NCBI RefSeq assembly: GCF_030463565.1
Contig: NC_134652.1
Location: forward strand, 6,971,897-7,035,896
Direction: 5' to 3'
Length of the DNA stretch: 64,000 nt
DNA from: Pelecanus crispus
Lineage: Eukaryota; Chordata; Aves; Pelecaniformes; Pelecanidae
Shown here: piece after piece, positions 25,901-40,900 of the stretch
Position numbering within the stretch: the first letter of the stretch is position 1
Layout: each line of letters opens with the position of its first letter
Translations under genes and position numbers: made by a program
The notes under the pieces: generated by a model
Database searches by the model: none
What the model was told of the DNA's origin: nothing
Seen by the model: only the letters and a program-made list of their open reading frames with translations

Positions 25901-28900
25901 AAGTTTGAGGTAAAACTTAAATATAACAGCATAAATGGATCAATTTAGGCTACCATGTTAAATGCAAAGCCACAGAACCATTCAAAATTAGGCCATTCAC
26001 ACAGTTCTACTTCTGGAACAGAACTGTGTTTACAGCTCACTCACTGCTGAAAGAAAAAATTAATCGTAGGGGCATCCTTGTTATAATAAGTTTTGCTTTT
26101 CAATAGTCCAACCCACTTTCCCAGCTCTCCCTCCTGCCAAGGGTAAGTTCTATGTAAACATAACTTTTGTACAACAATCAAGTGAAGTAGCACAAAGTCA
26201 TCAACGTTAACAAACAAACAAACAGACAGCATTGTTCCAAATGAATCATTTAAATCTATGCAGTCTCACCTGGCCAGTTCCAACTTCAAAATACTCATAG
26301 TCAATGTTCACAGAAGAAACGGATGCACCAACTGGAAGCTTCCTCTTTGTGTGCAGCTGACCAGACTCCGAAGAGGAGACAGAAGTAACTGTCTCTTTTG
26401 CTTTCTGGGCATCTTCTTGAGTTTGGAGTGTGGCAGCCAGCACTGCTTTCTTTTCTGCTACTGCTTTCTTTTGCTCCTTTGGAGACAAGTTTCAAAACCA
26501 GGAAAAAAGTTTATTTCACAGTCGACAAAATTCCTTAAATATATCCATGATGTTAACAAGTGTGTTAAAGAATAGAAGTTACTCCACAGGAAGGAAGTCA
26601 GTTACATTTGCTTAACAACTTCTTATTTCATTCCTTAAAAATGTACTTACCTGCTTGGCTGCTCTGTCTTTTACAAAATTAGCTATTTTCTTTCTTGGTC
26701 CAAGAGGTATCCCCATTTCCTTCAGGTCATCGACTGTACACATCAGCTAAAAACAACCCCACACACATCAAAGCATACATTATAACTTTTCCAGGAACAT
26801 GTATAATTTCTTAATCACAATGACTAATGAATTAGATAAGACATTTTATAAAGCTACAGAAATTACAAAAAAAATTAAACAGACATTATACAAAATGCCC
26901 TAAAATAACTGGGGGAAAAAAAACACAAGGGGGGAAAAAAAAGTCACATAAGACTTAGTCTTCATGTCAGACATTAATTATCTTACCCCTTTGCAATGCT
27001 TTCATGACTCATGGTACACTAAACGAAACATAACAAAAAAAAAAAAAAAAAGAAGAAAAGAACAACCAATCCAAAAAACCCAAAACACAAAAAACCCAAA
27101 CATAAACCTCCAAACCCTGGCAATTCCCATAAGTCAAGTGAACATTATTGTACCAGAGACTCCATGTCAATTCGCTCCTTTTCGAATGTACTTGCATACT
27201 CCGACAAACTAAGCATTTCCAGAGTCTTCTGCAAAGTAGGAACATCATCATCTACTTCAGGCTCACAAAGGTCATCACCAGAGGTAGTAATTGAGGAGCC
27301 CAAGGAACTGGTATCTTCAGTCATCTTAAAAAAGCAGCACAGAAACAGAATCACATCATCTAACAGTGAAAAGCCAATATACAGCAAGTAAATACAAGGT
27401 TAATTACTTTCTCTTAAAAACATTATTATGTAAGCTTTGTAAATTTATACCCATTTTTAGTAAAGCAGGATACAGATGTTCCACTAATAACAAATCAGCA
27501 AAATATATATTTAAAAGTTACTAAGAAAGGCAAAAGGTTTCTTGAGCTTTCCGACACTCAAAAATATTTCCTTCTAAGCATCAAACAACTCATCACTGTT
27601 TCTAGCCTGAACACAGATAGATTCTTTCCCTCTTATGCATCTCCCCCACCATTCAGATACTGTTTAGGCCAAGTTACGTGCCCACAAGGGTCAAAGCTGA
27701 TGTTCACGATCAAATCCCATTACTGGCCTACTTGGAATTTGAGAGATGTGCAAATAGCTTGTCCTGAGAACTGACAATATTTACAAAACTGCACATTTCC
27801 ATTAACATGTTAAAATGTACTATCAGAACCCACAACTGTGTTTCAGATAATAAATTCTGAAAACTTAAGAAAAAGTTGCTGAAAATATCACACCTATTTG
27901 CCTGGAAAGATTAGCATGCAAATTACCTGTTTATCATGAACAGCCGCGTCCTTTACAGTCCCATTAACACCAGAGAATGGTGCAGTACTTACTGATGAAG
28001 CCAAGTCCTTCTGGTTAGACAACATGTCAAATAGAATTAAGGAACCTGGAAACGGGAATTATTATTGCCTTGGTAAAAATGTCAGATTTTCCTGTCCCTA
28101 AATCCTAAGCAAGATTTATATGCAATAGTAATAGCAACATATAGATTGATCAAAAAAGATGGCTGAAGTAAAACTAAAATACCCACATATTAACTTGCAC
28201 ATGATCATTCTCAGCAAAAAGCAAACTTTCCCCCCCCACCCATTCATGTGAAATAGCTTTATGTAGTTGCCATGATTAACCTATCTTTCCTTAACCATCT
28301 TAGACTGCTTGCCAAACTGGAGGCAAAGTACCAGCCCAAACCAGTATGCCATATGTCTTTATAACACTTATTCTATGTTCCAAAAAATCATCTTACTTTT
28401 ACTAAGTGGGGGTTCTGAGACACAGAAGTCACCCACCTAACAAGACACCAGATAATGTCAACTTTTAAACACAAGTTAAGACATTAAGTCTTCATGAAGG
28501 AAACTAAAGGGGGGCGGGGAAGGGGGAAATGCATGCATCCATGAAGGACTAACCTTCTCTCAAAGCTTTATAAACTTAGCTGTTGAGAGGTGTTTGACTT
28601 TTAGTCAGCAGTATTCTGAAAGACAGCCACGCCCTATCAGCTAATTTTAGCCTTGTGCTTAATGAAGGTTCCATTTCCCTTAGTGTAGGAATGCTGGTTT
28701 TATCCCAAATCAATTCCTTAGATAATTACCTAAACTATGCCCAGCCACAGAGACTCCTCCTTTGAAATCTGGGTTGCGACTCATGAAAAGCGCATACAAA
28801 CGATTCATTTCCATCCCCACTTTATCCACAATCGTCTGACAGTAGGTGGGGCTGTTGTAAAACAGTATGTCAAGAAGCGTTTCATTGGTGAAGTGGCGCA

Positions 28901-31900
28901 AGCGTCCAATGCTCGGCAAAGTGATTTTTTTTATGTTCCTAGTAACACAAAATCATTAGAAGCATGAATGTCTTTAAAGAAATGCAGATAAGAACTTTGT
29001 TAACTTTTGAAATGACAAGTAGTAGAACTGCAGTGTCAATACTACAGATATGGTCTCTACAGACATTAAAAAAAACCCATATAGCCTTCTGTCCTCATTG
29101 TATATTCATACATTAGTGCTATCTGCTGATTGTACATATTTGAGAAAGATACAGCTCCCTTTCCTCTCTCCAGGCTGAAGGGATGCCTGAAGCAATCTCT
29201 TCTCTGTTCCAACACTGCTCTCATACAGTAACAGGGAAGTTCTGTGAGCAGATTGGAAGAAGCGGAAGAGCAAAAGAACCTGCATAGAAAAACTGAAGGT
29301 GAAATTGAAGTAACAGGCGACATAATACTCTCTTTTTGGAGAAAAAGCTTGGCATCAGCATCTGCTGCCTGGACTTAAGACAGCTGCAATGGAATTGCCA
29401 GAGAACTGAGACTGCCTTAGCATTGCCTGATTTGATTAACAGAATGAGGATCTTCATTCCTCATTCAGTGTTCAAATGAGAATAAAAGACTAAGAGTCTA
29501 GGAAAGCAGCATGACTTGAGTAAGCTAGAACAGTCTGGAGAACACCAGCGTGTGCTCTAAGAGGTACAGCTTGCTGTCTTTGCAATTTCTACTTCCCCAT
29601 CTTTGAGCAAGAGAAAACAGCTTGAAATGTCAAGCAACAGCAAAGAGATAGGCACCAAGAAGTGATTTCAAAATAGATTTTAAAATGCTGTAACACTCCT
29701 ATCCAAATATAGACACTTTGTTTCCAGAATTAAAAAAAAAATAAATAAAAAATCTTAGCTCAACTGCCTAATCATAATGCAGTTACTACTCTAGGACTGG
29801 ACAGAGGGCTAATTGCCTTCCTTAGAAAGAGGCCATTGACATCTCTTAAGGTCGGACTCAATGAGACTGCAGAAAGGTACAGGGGAGAAAACTCTCCACC
29901 CTAAATTGTACATACCTGGACAATACATGTCCATGCTCACCACCTCATACTTAGGATCACTCTCTCTACACGCTCATTCACCATGTATCAATGCATTAGC
30001 CACTTTCATGAAAAGGCAGCATTGACAAAGTGTGTGTGTATATGTATCCTGTCACTCAGTGACATGAAAATAAACAAGAGAAAATACTCCACATGCCTTT
30101 CCAGCTTTCCCTATACTCCTCATCAAAATGTTAATTAAAAAAAATTACCAATTCTTCTTTGTAACCCAGCCAAACATTTATTCATCTAGTCTAAAGAGCA
30201 TATTAACTTCTCTTTTAATACACTTTACAAAAACTGTTAAGATGCAGCTCATGTGAAGTTCACATTACACAATATACTCACCTGTCTACACCTGTTGCAT
30301 CTCCATGCAGAGAACTATGCCAGTGAACTGGGAGGAATTCCACCCTGCTCACCTTACGTTCCTCTAAAGATTTCTTAAAGTGAGTCTGCAACAACTTCAG
30401 AGAAACAGTCCTAAAATCATCAACTGCAGAGAAGAGTAATGAAAATGTGATAGTAGCAGTACTCAAGTAACACACAATTACAAATATTCTTTCTCCACTC
30501 CCCAGTTTTAGACTGTTTATATATATAAAAATATAAATGTTTTTATGTATAAAAATGTAAAAATATAAATTAAAGAAACTGCAAAGTGGGAAAATCTTTG
30601 CAAGGATTACTCCTCTAACTGTAAGAAAATATGTATTTTTTTAAAACAGTGAATTTTCTAGCAAGCTGCTATTTATCTCACAATGAATGCATTTTTACTC
30701 CATGACCAGACATGGCCTTCTTCATTTACTCAGTTGTGCTGGATTGTATTTAAAAAAAAACAAAAGAGCAAACAGAAAACCACCCCACACAAACACCACC
30801 ACAGACACAAGCCACACAAAGCAAACACATACACCCACACAAAAAACCACACCCCCCACACCCCAAAACCCAAACCACTCTGCAAGTTTAATATTGAGGA
30901 CTAATAATAACAGTTAAAGCTGTAAGTCTGACAAAACACAGATTCTGCTTTTGGAAAATAATCAGGAAAAAAATCCTACCAGAAATTGAACTTCTTAACA
31001 TCAGAGACTTTTTTTTTTTCTTTTTAAAAGACATGCTTATCTGAATATAAGATATAGAGACCTACATTTAAACAGTTAAGAATATGACTGCTCATTAAAC
31101 AACCAAAAACTTACCACATTCAACAATGCTTCTAAACCTCAAGTCGCATACAGGACCTATGCCATGAACCATAAATACTAGATGGTCAATTTGGGACATT
31201 TCTCCTGTAGAAAAAGAAAATACAAAATTCAGAGTACCAATACGTACTGCAGTGGTGAAGTTTAGAGTGAAGCAATGTTAAGATATACTTGCTTTATAAA
31301 GCCTATTACATAACATGGTTCAGGATATAACACAGCCCACCGGACTCCTTTGATTACAAAAACCAAAACCAGGTAATACTAAGGAACAACTTTAATCTTT
31401 AGACTCTAGGCACAGACAGTGCATTGCCACTCTACCCACTAGGGTCCAACTTTTGTACAGAAATTAACTGACTGTTCAAGCTGCAGACTGACGTACAGTA
31501 ATCACATACCATCAGGAATTTCATCATGGTCATCATCAATTCCACGTTTTACTACCCTTGGTCTTGCCTGACCATCTTGAGTGGTTCCCCATTCATCTGG
31601 TGTGGCAGCAGGTTGGAACTGAACTATGACCTGAAAAAAATATATTGTCCAATTACAAACACAAAAAACCTTATGACTCATATTGTTAGTCTGAAAGCAT
31701 TGCATGGTTTAACGCACTTTTTGTTTGATTGCTTTACCTTGCATCCGAGACAACTGTTTTCTTTAATTAGCACATATGCAGAAAAAAGCCTTAGAAAACC
31801 CTAGGGCTATTCCTTATGGGAGCGCCAGCTTCACTAAAACTAGATTCCGAAATAAGAGTTAATTCTCATTAGCTTGAAAAGCAACCAGATGACTTAAACA

Positions 31901-34900
31901 AAAGTAACCACTAGTTGAAGAAGCTGGCCTGCTCAGTGATTCTTAACAATTTTAACACCTGAAACAAGCATTATTCAAGCTCCTCTTTCCTAGACGCCAG
32001 TACCTGCTCTTCCTTAGCTGATTAGTGTTTTTGTAAGGAAACTGGACACTACCCCATTGACATTTTTACAATTACTCTATCATGATGGGAAGGGGGGCAG
32101 GGGGGAAGAGCAGTGCTTTTCAGGGAAGGACAGCAACATTCAAAGTAGCCCAGAAATCCTACCAAGTGAGAAATTCAGTCATATGGCTGAACTTGACTTA
32201 CACTGACTCGCAATAGTCTGAACTCATATTTATGACACCAAGTGGTTTAAGCGCTCCTTCTCTAGGTTTTTACTGGACAGAACTCCTTAACCAGCACCAT
32301 AAGTGCTTAAAGTAAGAGCAACCATGACCCTTTCTGGCTCTTGGACTATTTTATTTATTTATTAATTACCGCATCTGTGATAAGCGAACAGTTAACAGCA
32401 TTGGTCAATAAGGCTGAAGTCCATGTTTTAATCACTCTGCTAACAGTCTCTTGTATTTAGAATAACTTTTAAAGCTTTTTTTGCTAGACTTTCTCATGGC
32501 CTAAAAATAGTTGCATGGCTAAAAATAGTTCTCATGGCTTAGATACACAAACTAATTACCTTACAGTTAGATTAACACTCTGCTCCACGTGAAAGCTCTT
32601 AGTTTCAATTACCTTCTATTTGGTCCAGACTGTTTGAGGTTAAACTAATTCAAATTGCCTCCCGCTGGCTGCCAGTTATGCTTAGTCAAAATATTTACTA
32701 TATAAACCCTTACTTTTCTTAGGTTTCAGAAAGCATTGTCTTTTAATCATGTGACAGCACATTGAAGTGAGCAGGAGTTCAGTGTTCTAAAACTTTATCA
32801 TCTTTAATGCACACATATTCAAAACAATCAACAAGTACATTTCAAACAAGACTAAGACTGCATTCAATTTCTGCTTCCATCCACCTCCTCATTCACCCCT
32901 AGTGAATTCTGTGAGAACCAATCGCCAAAATCTATTGCATTACCTTGGGATTATGCATAACAATTGTCTCCCCATTTGGGAATTCAAGTCGCCGATGCCA
33001 TTGATTTGTAGTTACAGCCTTTTTATATTCTGCCTGAAACAGTAAACAAGTTACACAAAATCAGTATGCCTTCTTAGACAAAGTATTTTTTGGCCTTGTG
33101 CATCATCTGTAATGTTAAGGTTATAATTCACACAACTTTATTTATACAAAAGTGTCAGGTGAAGCACTACACAAGTCGATTTTAGGTCATAGCTGTGCAG
33201 GACCTAAACATGAGCAAGGTGGCCTTCTAGCCACTCCCCTTTCCAGGATTTGCTTACTTATGTTCCAGAAAGCGCATTCTGGAAATCATTTTAATGAAAC
33301 ACAAAGAAGTACTTCTAAGGTCATAAATACAAAGAACTGTCAAGTTCTTCGTGAAGTTTATGTAAAGGTCATACTAACCTCTAGCTTATCACTAAAATCC
33401 TCAGTGTAAGGAACAAACCGGCTATCCTTGTCTCCCTTATAAAACCACATGCATCGTCTCACTTCAGAAGGCTCTTCTTCCCAGTAAACAGCTTTCCTCA
33501 TTCTGTCATACAGGTATACATCATAGCGTCCCCCGTCAGTGCTCAGAACCACACTCTCAGGATCAGGCTGGACTACGACACAAAAGTCGCACTCGGTTAC
33601 AATACTAACACATGCAATCTTTTTTCTCTCTCGCCCCAGCCCCAATCACTTCTATGATGAATATTACGCTATTAAGACAGATGTTTACACTATGGAAAAG
33701 AAGCTTCATAATATCAGGCAATCATTGTGCTGCTCCTAAAACGTTTCTGTATGCTCTGTACACAACAAAAAAAAGCTTTGAACAATTCTCAAATATGAAT
33801 ACTTATTTCCAGAGCTGACAGAGTTTAACAAAAAGGCAAACCAGGACACAGATAACTAGTTCTACGTGAAAATGCGATGTGCACTAGGGATGTCCATCTT
33901 AACACTGGTGGCACCAAGCAACTCATAATTTAAGTGAATAAATCAAGTGGCACAAAATACATCTTTGAGATATGTATTAGTATTACTTATTATTGCCATA
34001 TCACTCTTTCCTATGTGAGTGACATTACTCACACATCTTCCTTCTAGTCCTTCTGTTCACCTCCAAATAAGATATGATTAAGATTTTCATAACTTACCAG
34101 AATTATAGACTTCCTCTAGTTTCACAGAATCCAGAATGCTGAACGGCATCCATATTGGCTTGTCCTCCACCTCCTTACAGTAGAACCAGTGTGGCTGAAC
34201 CGGCTCATATTGGTTCTGCAGCAAAACAGGAGGTGCCTGGACCAGTGGACCTGCAGGCCTGGGAGCTCGGGGCTGTGACTGCGGAAACTGAAAATACATA
34301 TGGGTTCATCACCTCAACCTCACATAGTTTTTACAGAACTGATCTATACTTTGCTATAGAGAACACTCCGAGCGTTTATTTCTAACATTTTATCCCACAA
34401 GAACATTAGCTTTCATTCTAAAAAGGTTATAGAGAAGTTGTCCACTTTACCATGTTTTTGAAAACTTACACCTTTTCAAACTGAGAAAGGATGTGAATTT
34501 TGTTCCCACAAATGCTGTTAAAAACTGTTACAGTCTAGCACCTTGATTACCTAAGACCAGTAAGGTTTAAAATATTCTCTTAAATTTTCAAAACTCAAGC
34601 TGAGCTTATTTCTTACGGCCACCAAATTTGACATTAAAAAAAAAAACAAACCATATTCTTCTCCTTATTCATTTATACATAATTACATTTTTGCATAAAG
34701 ATTGTCCATTTTAACAAGTGCCACCTCAGTAATAGCTCTCTTCCTGCAAAACGATCAGGACAGGCAGATTTCACTCTAGTGTAGCCTCAGTGACACAAGA
34801 AAAATAACTGATTTTGAAAGGGACTATAGACTACATAAAGCTGATTTCATATAAATTGTACAAAGATCCCAGTTAGTACAAATAAAAGCAAGTGATGTCA

Positions 34901-37900
34901 GCAGTAACAACTGCTTTGGCGGATACATTAAAAAAAAAAAAACAACCAACTAATATACTGTACAAATATAAAATCAAGCAATCAGAAGTTCTGAAATTCT
35001 TTAAAACTCCAGATTATTCAGGTTCTACTGCCTTTGCTATGTTTTTTGTCATTATTTGTCATTATTCTATTCTTTATTCACAATAGCAGCAATATAGCAA
35101 TTGCTCAGGCAAAATAAAAACAATTTATGTTGTTTTCAAGGAAAACTTGTCAGGTTATTACTAATCCATTTACATTATTTTAATAATGTCTTTGTGAAGG
35201 TAAAAAAAAATGGAGATCAATGCTGTACATCACACAAAATCCTCAACCTGGCTTCACCAGCAAAGCCAGCTTGGAAAGAGATTTTTAGCCCATATCTTAC
35301 AAATGGCTGAATGACCTCATTTACAGCAGAGGCGCAAACAATGCAGCAGCACAGCTGAAATGGCAGCAAACTCAGTAGCCGACAGAAAAGAGCAACAGAA
35401 CTTCACAACTTGTCTTTGTTTCTGATGCCAGAAGCTCATGTAGACACAGCCTCAGGGTACACTCTCTTCAAAGATCAGGGAGTTTTCCTAAAGCAACAGT
35501 TCCAGGCTAGTTCTAGTGAAAAGATTTTCCTATTAGAAATGGTTCAAGACTTTTTCAGGGTTTTTTTGGGGGGAAAAGAAAAATCTTGAGAAGCGAAAAT
35601 ATGCAATTCAAAGAGGAAAGTGACTTAAATTGTTTTGTTCTGGTACCAGGACGTCAGGAATTATATATATACCTGTGCCAATGACCCTGGAGGTGTGTGA
35701 TACATCTGGACGGGTGGTACAGAGGATGGTGGGTGAGCAGGTCCAGGACTCTGTTGCAGCTGCGGTGGAGTAAGGTATGGGTTAGCTCTGCTGCTCAGGG
35801 TGGTGTGCCGATAGGGGTTATACCCCTGCTGAGATGTTCCCTGGGGAAGAGTAGACGCATTTGCAGGCGGGGGACAGCTCTGCTGAGGAGTCTGATAAGC
35901 CGTGATTCCCACCTGTGAAGTAGGTGGTGTGTTGTAAGAGGACTGTGACTTGGGAACATGCGGTGAAAAGGCATTTTGCCCATCCTGCGCCCCAGACACA
36001 AGCGGAAGTGAAGTTGGAGGCCTGGAGAAGGCTGGTGCTGCAACAGGCGGTGCAACAGTTGTTAAGGGTGGCTGCCCAATACTGCCAAATGGATCACTGC
36101 TGCTAGGGACTTGAGAGAAATAGTTGAAAGTCTGTGGTGGATTGGGGCTGGCAGAAGTCTGACCCAAGAAGCTGTCCTCTTCACCAACATCTGCAGAATC
36201 ATCTGCAAAAACAAAAACATCACTAGAGGTATTGTGAGAGGTTCAAACCAGTTAGTGTATTTGGTCAAAATGTTCTATAACATTATCAGCTTTTTCCAAA
36301 ACTCTGTTGGCCCCCATAAAGCGAAAAGCATTACAAAGCTTACATGTCCTTGATGATTACACCATAAAATGAAACAAAAGATACAAAGTCTTCAAGAACA
36401 TTTAAAATGGGCCACAAAAGTCACTCAGTGTACACAGATAAAGCAACAAAAATTAAAAATCTGAAATAAGAGACCAAAGTATGACTGAAGTCAGGGCCTT
36501 CCCAAGCCACCTTGGCAAAGATCCCTGCTTCCAGGGCACTCAAATCCCTTCCAATTTCCCTTATGCCTACCAAATGCAACAGCAGCCTTGATTCATTTCC
36601 TTTCACCATGAAAACAGTTACCAAGCATAGGACTTTATGCTCTAGTTTTCAGAATTCCAAAAACAAATTTAAAAGCAGAGCTTAAGGACATTCTCAAAGA
36701 GACCCAACCTATTGGTTAAGCAATCCATTCTCACCTGCTCCTTCAGCAGTGCCCTCGCAAGGTTTCCCATTTGACTTGCAAGGTGGTCACAACTCATTAC
36801 TCCAAGTCACTTGATGAGCAACACTTACTCCAGTTCTCTCTAAAAATCCTACTCTAGACTGGCACAAGAGCTAAATCTCTGGTGCAGAAAAATAAGTCCT
36901 CATTCTATGTAACTGCAGGAGAGGGCTTAAAAAGGTACAAGGCCATGACTGCCCTTTCACATTGAAAAAATACATAAACCAGGTCCTGGTCAATCACAGT
37001 TTTCTGCTTTACAGTGATCTAGTAACAAGTGGGAAGAAAAGAGGTTTGACTTTATCATAGGTCTTGCCATAAACTCAGGTAAACCCGGGATGGTCTGAGC
37101 ATCACTGCCTGCTGAGGGAAGAGCACCGTGCAAGCAGCCAGTGCAATCTGGAGAAGTCATAAGAGTGTTGTCATCTGCTCTGGCAATAAAATAGTCCCCA
37201 GGCTGTGGGGAAGAAACCACAGAGCTATCATTGCTTCTCTGCTACTCAGTCCCCAGCCAAAGAGAGAGACCAAGCACCTCTGCAGCTACAAGCAGCCAAT
37301 AACAAATGTCTTTATCTGCAACCAACATAACTGTAATACAGCGTATCAAGGGAGCACAGGGGAATCCACAGAGAAGTCTCCCTAGGAAGCTGCTGTTCTA
37401 ATTAATTAATCATAAAGGAATCAGCTGCCATGACTAAAAAGGACTATTTTAACCATCTTTTATTTAGTAGTCTTTTCAGACAGTGTCAGTTTGAGGCAAA
37501 CATCACCTGCATTTATCAATTTCTCTCACTTTCTCCTATAGCGTTTTATTCCACTTTGAAGAACAAACCCCAAAATGTATGTATGCGAACCATCGTGTGA
37601 AGCAAACTAAAACCATTTATAAGCAATGGCCACTATGAAGTCAGGTCAGCTTCTAAACAATAAAATTATTCTTCCTTTCACATTTCATAAACATTGTGGA
37701 ATAGAGAGAAGCATACTGCATACCACACTGTCAGTTTTCTGCTTTCCAAAATAACTGGTGGCAGAGCAGGCAATTCACCTCACCATGTTGGATCACGATA
37801 ACCATGTAGCAATGTGCTGAAGAGTTTTCAAGGCCTTTAGCAAATGCCCGTTCACAAAACACCTACTATTCTCCAATTTCAAAAGGTTTCGGAGATTTAG

Positions 37901-40900
37901 TCTAACTGTATCTTTCCAATCTGTATTGAGTTTGCGTGGCAAGGTTTTGGTAGCAGGGGGGCTACAGGGGTGGCTTCTGTGAGAAGCTGCTAGAAGCTTC
38001 CCCTGTGGCCAACAGAGCCAACGCCAGTGGCTCCAACACAAACCCGCCTCTCGCCAAGGCTGAGCTCATCAGCGACACTGGTAGCACCTCTGGGATAACA
38101 TATTTAAGAAGGGAGAGGGGGGAGGAAAACCCTGTACAATTGCAGCTGAAGAGAGGAGTGAGAATATGTGAGAGGAACAGCCCTGCAGCCCCCAAGGTCA
38201 GTGCAGAAGGAGGGGAGGAGGTGCTCCAGGCACGGAGCAGAGATTCCCCTGCAGCCCTGGTGCAGCCCGTGGCGAGGCAGCTGTGCCCTTGTCATGGTTC
38301 AGCCCCAGCCAGCAACTCAGCACCACGCAGCCGCTCGCTCACTGCCCCTGCCCCGATGGGATGGGGGAGAGAATCAGAGGAGTGAGAAACACTCCTGGGT
38401 TGAGATAAGAACAGTTTAATCATTGAAATAAAGTAAAATAATAATAATAATAATAATAATATACAAAGCAAGTGATGCACAATGCAATTGCTCACCACCT
38501 GCCAACCAATACCCAGACAGTTCCTGAGCAGCGATCGCTGCTCCCCGGCCAACCCCCCCAGTTTCTATACTGAGCATGACATCATATGGTATGGAATAGC
38601 CCTTTGGGCAGTTTGGATCAACTATTCTGGCTGTGCCCCCTCCAAGCTTCTTGTGTGCCTGGCAGAGCATGGGAAGCTGAAAAGTCCTTGACCAGCATAA
38701 GCAGTACTTAAAACCATCAGTGTGTTATCAGCATTCTTCTCCTACTAAATCCAAAACACAGCACTATGCCTGCTACTAGGAAGAAAATGAACTCTATCCC
38801 AGCTGAAACCAGGACAGCCTTGCACCCATGGAGGCCCATGGGGGAGCAGAGATCCCCCTGCACCCGGGGAGGAGCCCACGCCAGAGCAGGGGATGTGCCC
38901 CAGGGAGGCTGGGACCCCTGGGAAGCCCGCGCTGGAGCAGGCTCCTGGCAGGAGCTGTGGCCCCGTGGGGAGAGGAGCCCAGGCTGGAGCGGGTTTGCTG
39001 GCAGGGCTGGGGACCCCGCGGGGGACCCACGCTGGAGCAGGCTGCTCCTGAGGGGCTGCACCCCGGGGAAGGGACCCACGCTGGGGCAGTGCGTGAAGAA
39101 CTGCAGCCCATGGGAAGAACTTACATTGGAGAAGTTAATGGAGAACTGTACTCTGTGGGAGGGACCCCAGGCTGCAGCAGGGGAAGAGGAGGAAGGAGTG
39201 GCAGAGAAAACGTGATGAACTGACCGCAACCCCCATTCCCTGTCCCCCTGCGCCGCTGGCAGGGAGGAGGTGGAGAAATGGGGAGTGAAGTCGAGCCCGG
39301 GAAGAAGGGAAGGGTGGGAGGAAAGTGTTTTAAGATTTAATTTTTATTTCTCATTACCCTATATTGATTTGATTGGTAATAAATTAAACTAATTCCCCCA
39401 AGTTGAGTCTGTTTTGCCTGTGATAGTAATTGGTGAGTGATGTCTCCCTGCCCTTATCTTGACCCATGAGCCTTCTGTTATATTTCTCTCTCCCCTGTCC
39501 AGCTGAGGAGGGGAGTGGTAGAGCAGCTTTGGTGGGCACCTGGCATCCAGCCAGGGTCAACCCACCACACTTGCAAAATGAGGCTGACAAAAGTTCTGCC
39601 AAAACAAAAATTATACATATATCTATATATATACACACACGCACACACACAGAGTTTTCCAACACAATACATTATTTTGTACTTTGCCTTTTTCCAATTT
39701 TGCAAAAACTACGTTGGAACGTAAGCCCAGACTGGCAGAAAAAGAAGCACTTCATACCAATTAAAAAGTTTCCTATGAGTGCACAGCTTTGACATACAAG
39801 GGCAGTATTCTTCCCCTATACAAAACTGTCTTTCTTCGACAGTGACTGTGCGACAACCTCCTGTATATCCCTCCCTATAGAAGGTGGTACCTTGTCACTC
39901 ACAGATTGTCACCTGACAATCACAAGTGACATTCGTCCACTTCCTCATTGGGAACGCTCCTCTCTATCTACAGTAAGTATATTGGTTAATTCACCCACAC
40001 CTGAGCCAGAGAATGTATCTGGCAGTTTTTACTCATTCTTGGAGATACAAAATTTATGACTGCCCAGAGCTTCCTAATGTTGGCTGTTAGATGTCAAACA
40101 ATTCCTGAGATCAATTCTTACTACATTTTACACAGTTGAAACTTCAAACTCAAGAGCTTGTTCTTTCCTGCTTCAAACTATGATTCATGGTGCAAAATGC
40201 TCTATGCAGCTAGATCCCTGTGACACCTGGCTGGACAAACTGCGAGCGCAGTGGACCACAGACACAGAACATTTAACTGGCGACAGGGGTTACTTGGACA
40301 GACATGGAATGTGGCACAACCTCTGGCACTGAAATTCACTCCAGCTGCAAAATGATAAACCTTCATCCGATCAAGCCTTAAGTGACATGGAGATTATATG
40401 ATTCATCATATTAATGAAGTCCCATCAGATTTTCTTCCTGACTAGCTTCAAAGTCTTCAGGAAATTGCCACATGACAGTCATCTGTGCAAAGCTACTGAC
40501 CAGAGCAGCACTTCAAAAATTACTTTTTTTAAAAAATGAAAATGTATACTTGCAAGAAATAAAAACTATAAGGATTGCAAAATGGAAGTAGTAAATTTGT
40601 CAGGTACCTAGATACCTCAGGTAAGTAGAAATAATATTCTCATACTTTTATCCCTCCCACACAAAAAACTGTAGTTGATCTAAAAAAATGTTTCAAAGCC
40701 ATACTTAGCAAATATTTTATTAAATCTACGGCGACGTACTCCACTGATTTTCAGCTATATCAATACCTACTTTAGCTAAGATGCAACAGCACTGAAATCA
40801 AGTCTTGGATTTTGGACTCAACATGTACCAATGCAGTAAAATCTAAAATACCTGATTTCTAGATGCATTTCTACTGTTCAGGACTTTAATCTCAGACTGA

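Larger units (their letters stand above)
22032..35672 (-). other. SEC23IP: SEC23IP internal introns 2-16
   Basis: Introns of about 0.2 to 1.4 kb lie between the listed exons. Those over 300 bp are 34288-35672, 33573-34097, 31631-32943, 31205-31509, 30424-31114, 28939-30281, 28046-28729, 27325-27926, 26747-27153, 25618-26269, 24660-25461, 23186-24556 and 22032-22999. Apart from the repeats listed separately I recognise nothing in them. Confidence 0.8.

Noticed and set aside
29850-29890. Possible CR1 piece (AAGGTCGGACTCAATGAG)
   Set aside because: The order of the motif words does not match CR1 on either strand, and no terminal repeat is near.
30683-30917. Two forward frames rich in His, Thr and Lys
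   Set aside because: They read through the A/C-rich low-complexity tract in a SEC23IP intron.
38717-39229. Open frames of 105-170 codons on both strands
   Set aside because: They lie inside the GC-rich LTR sequence and mirror each other. LTRs do not encode these proteins, and no viral domain is visible.
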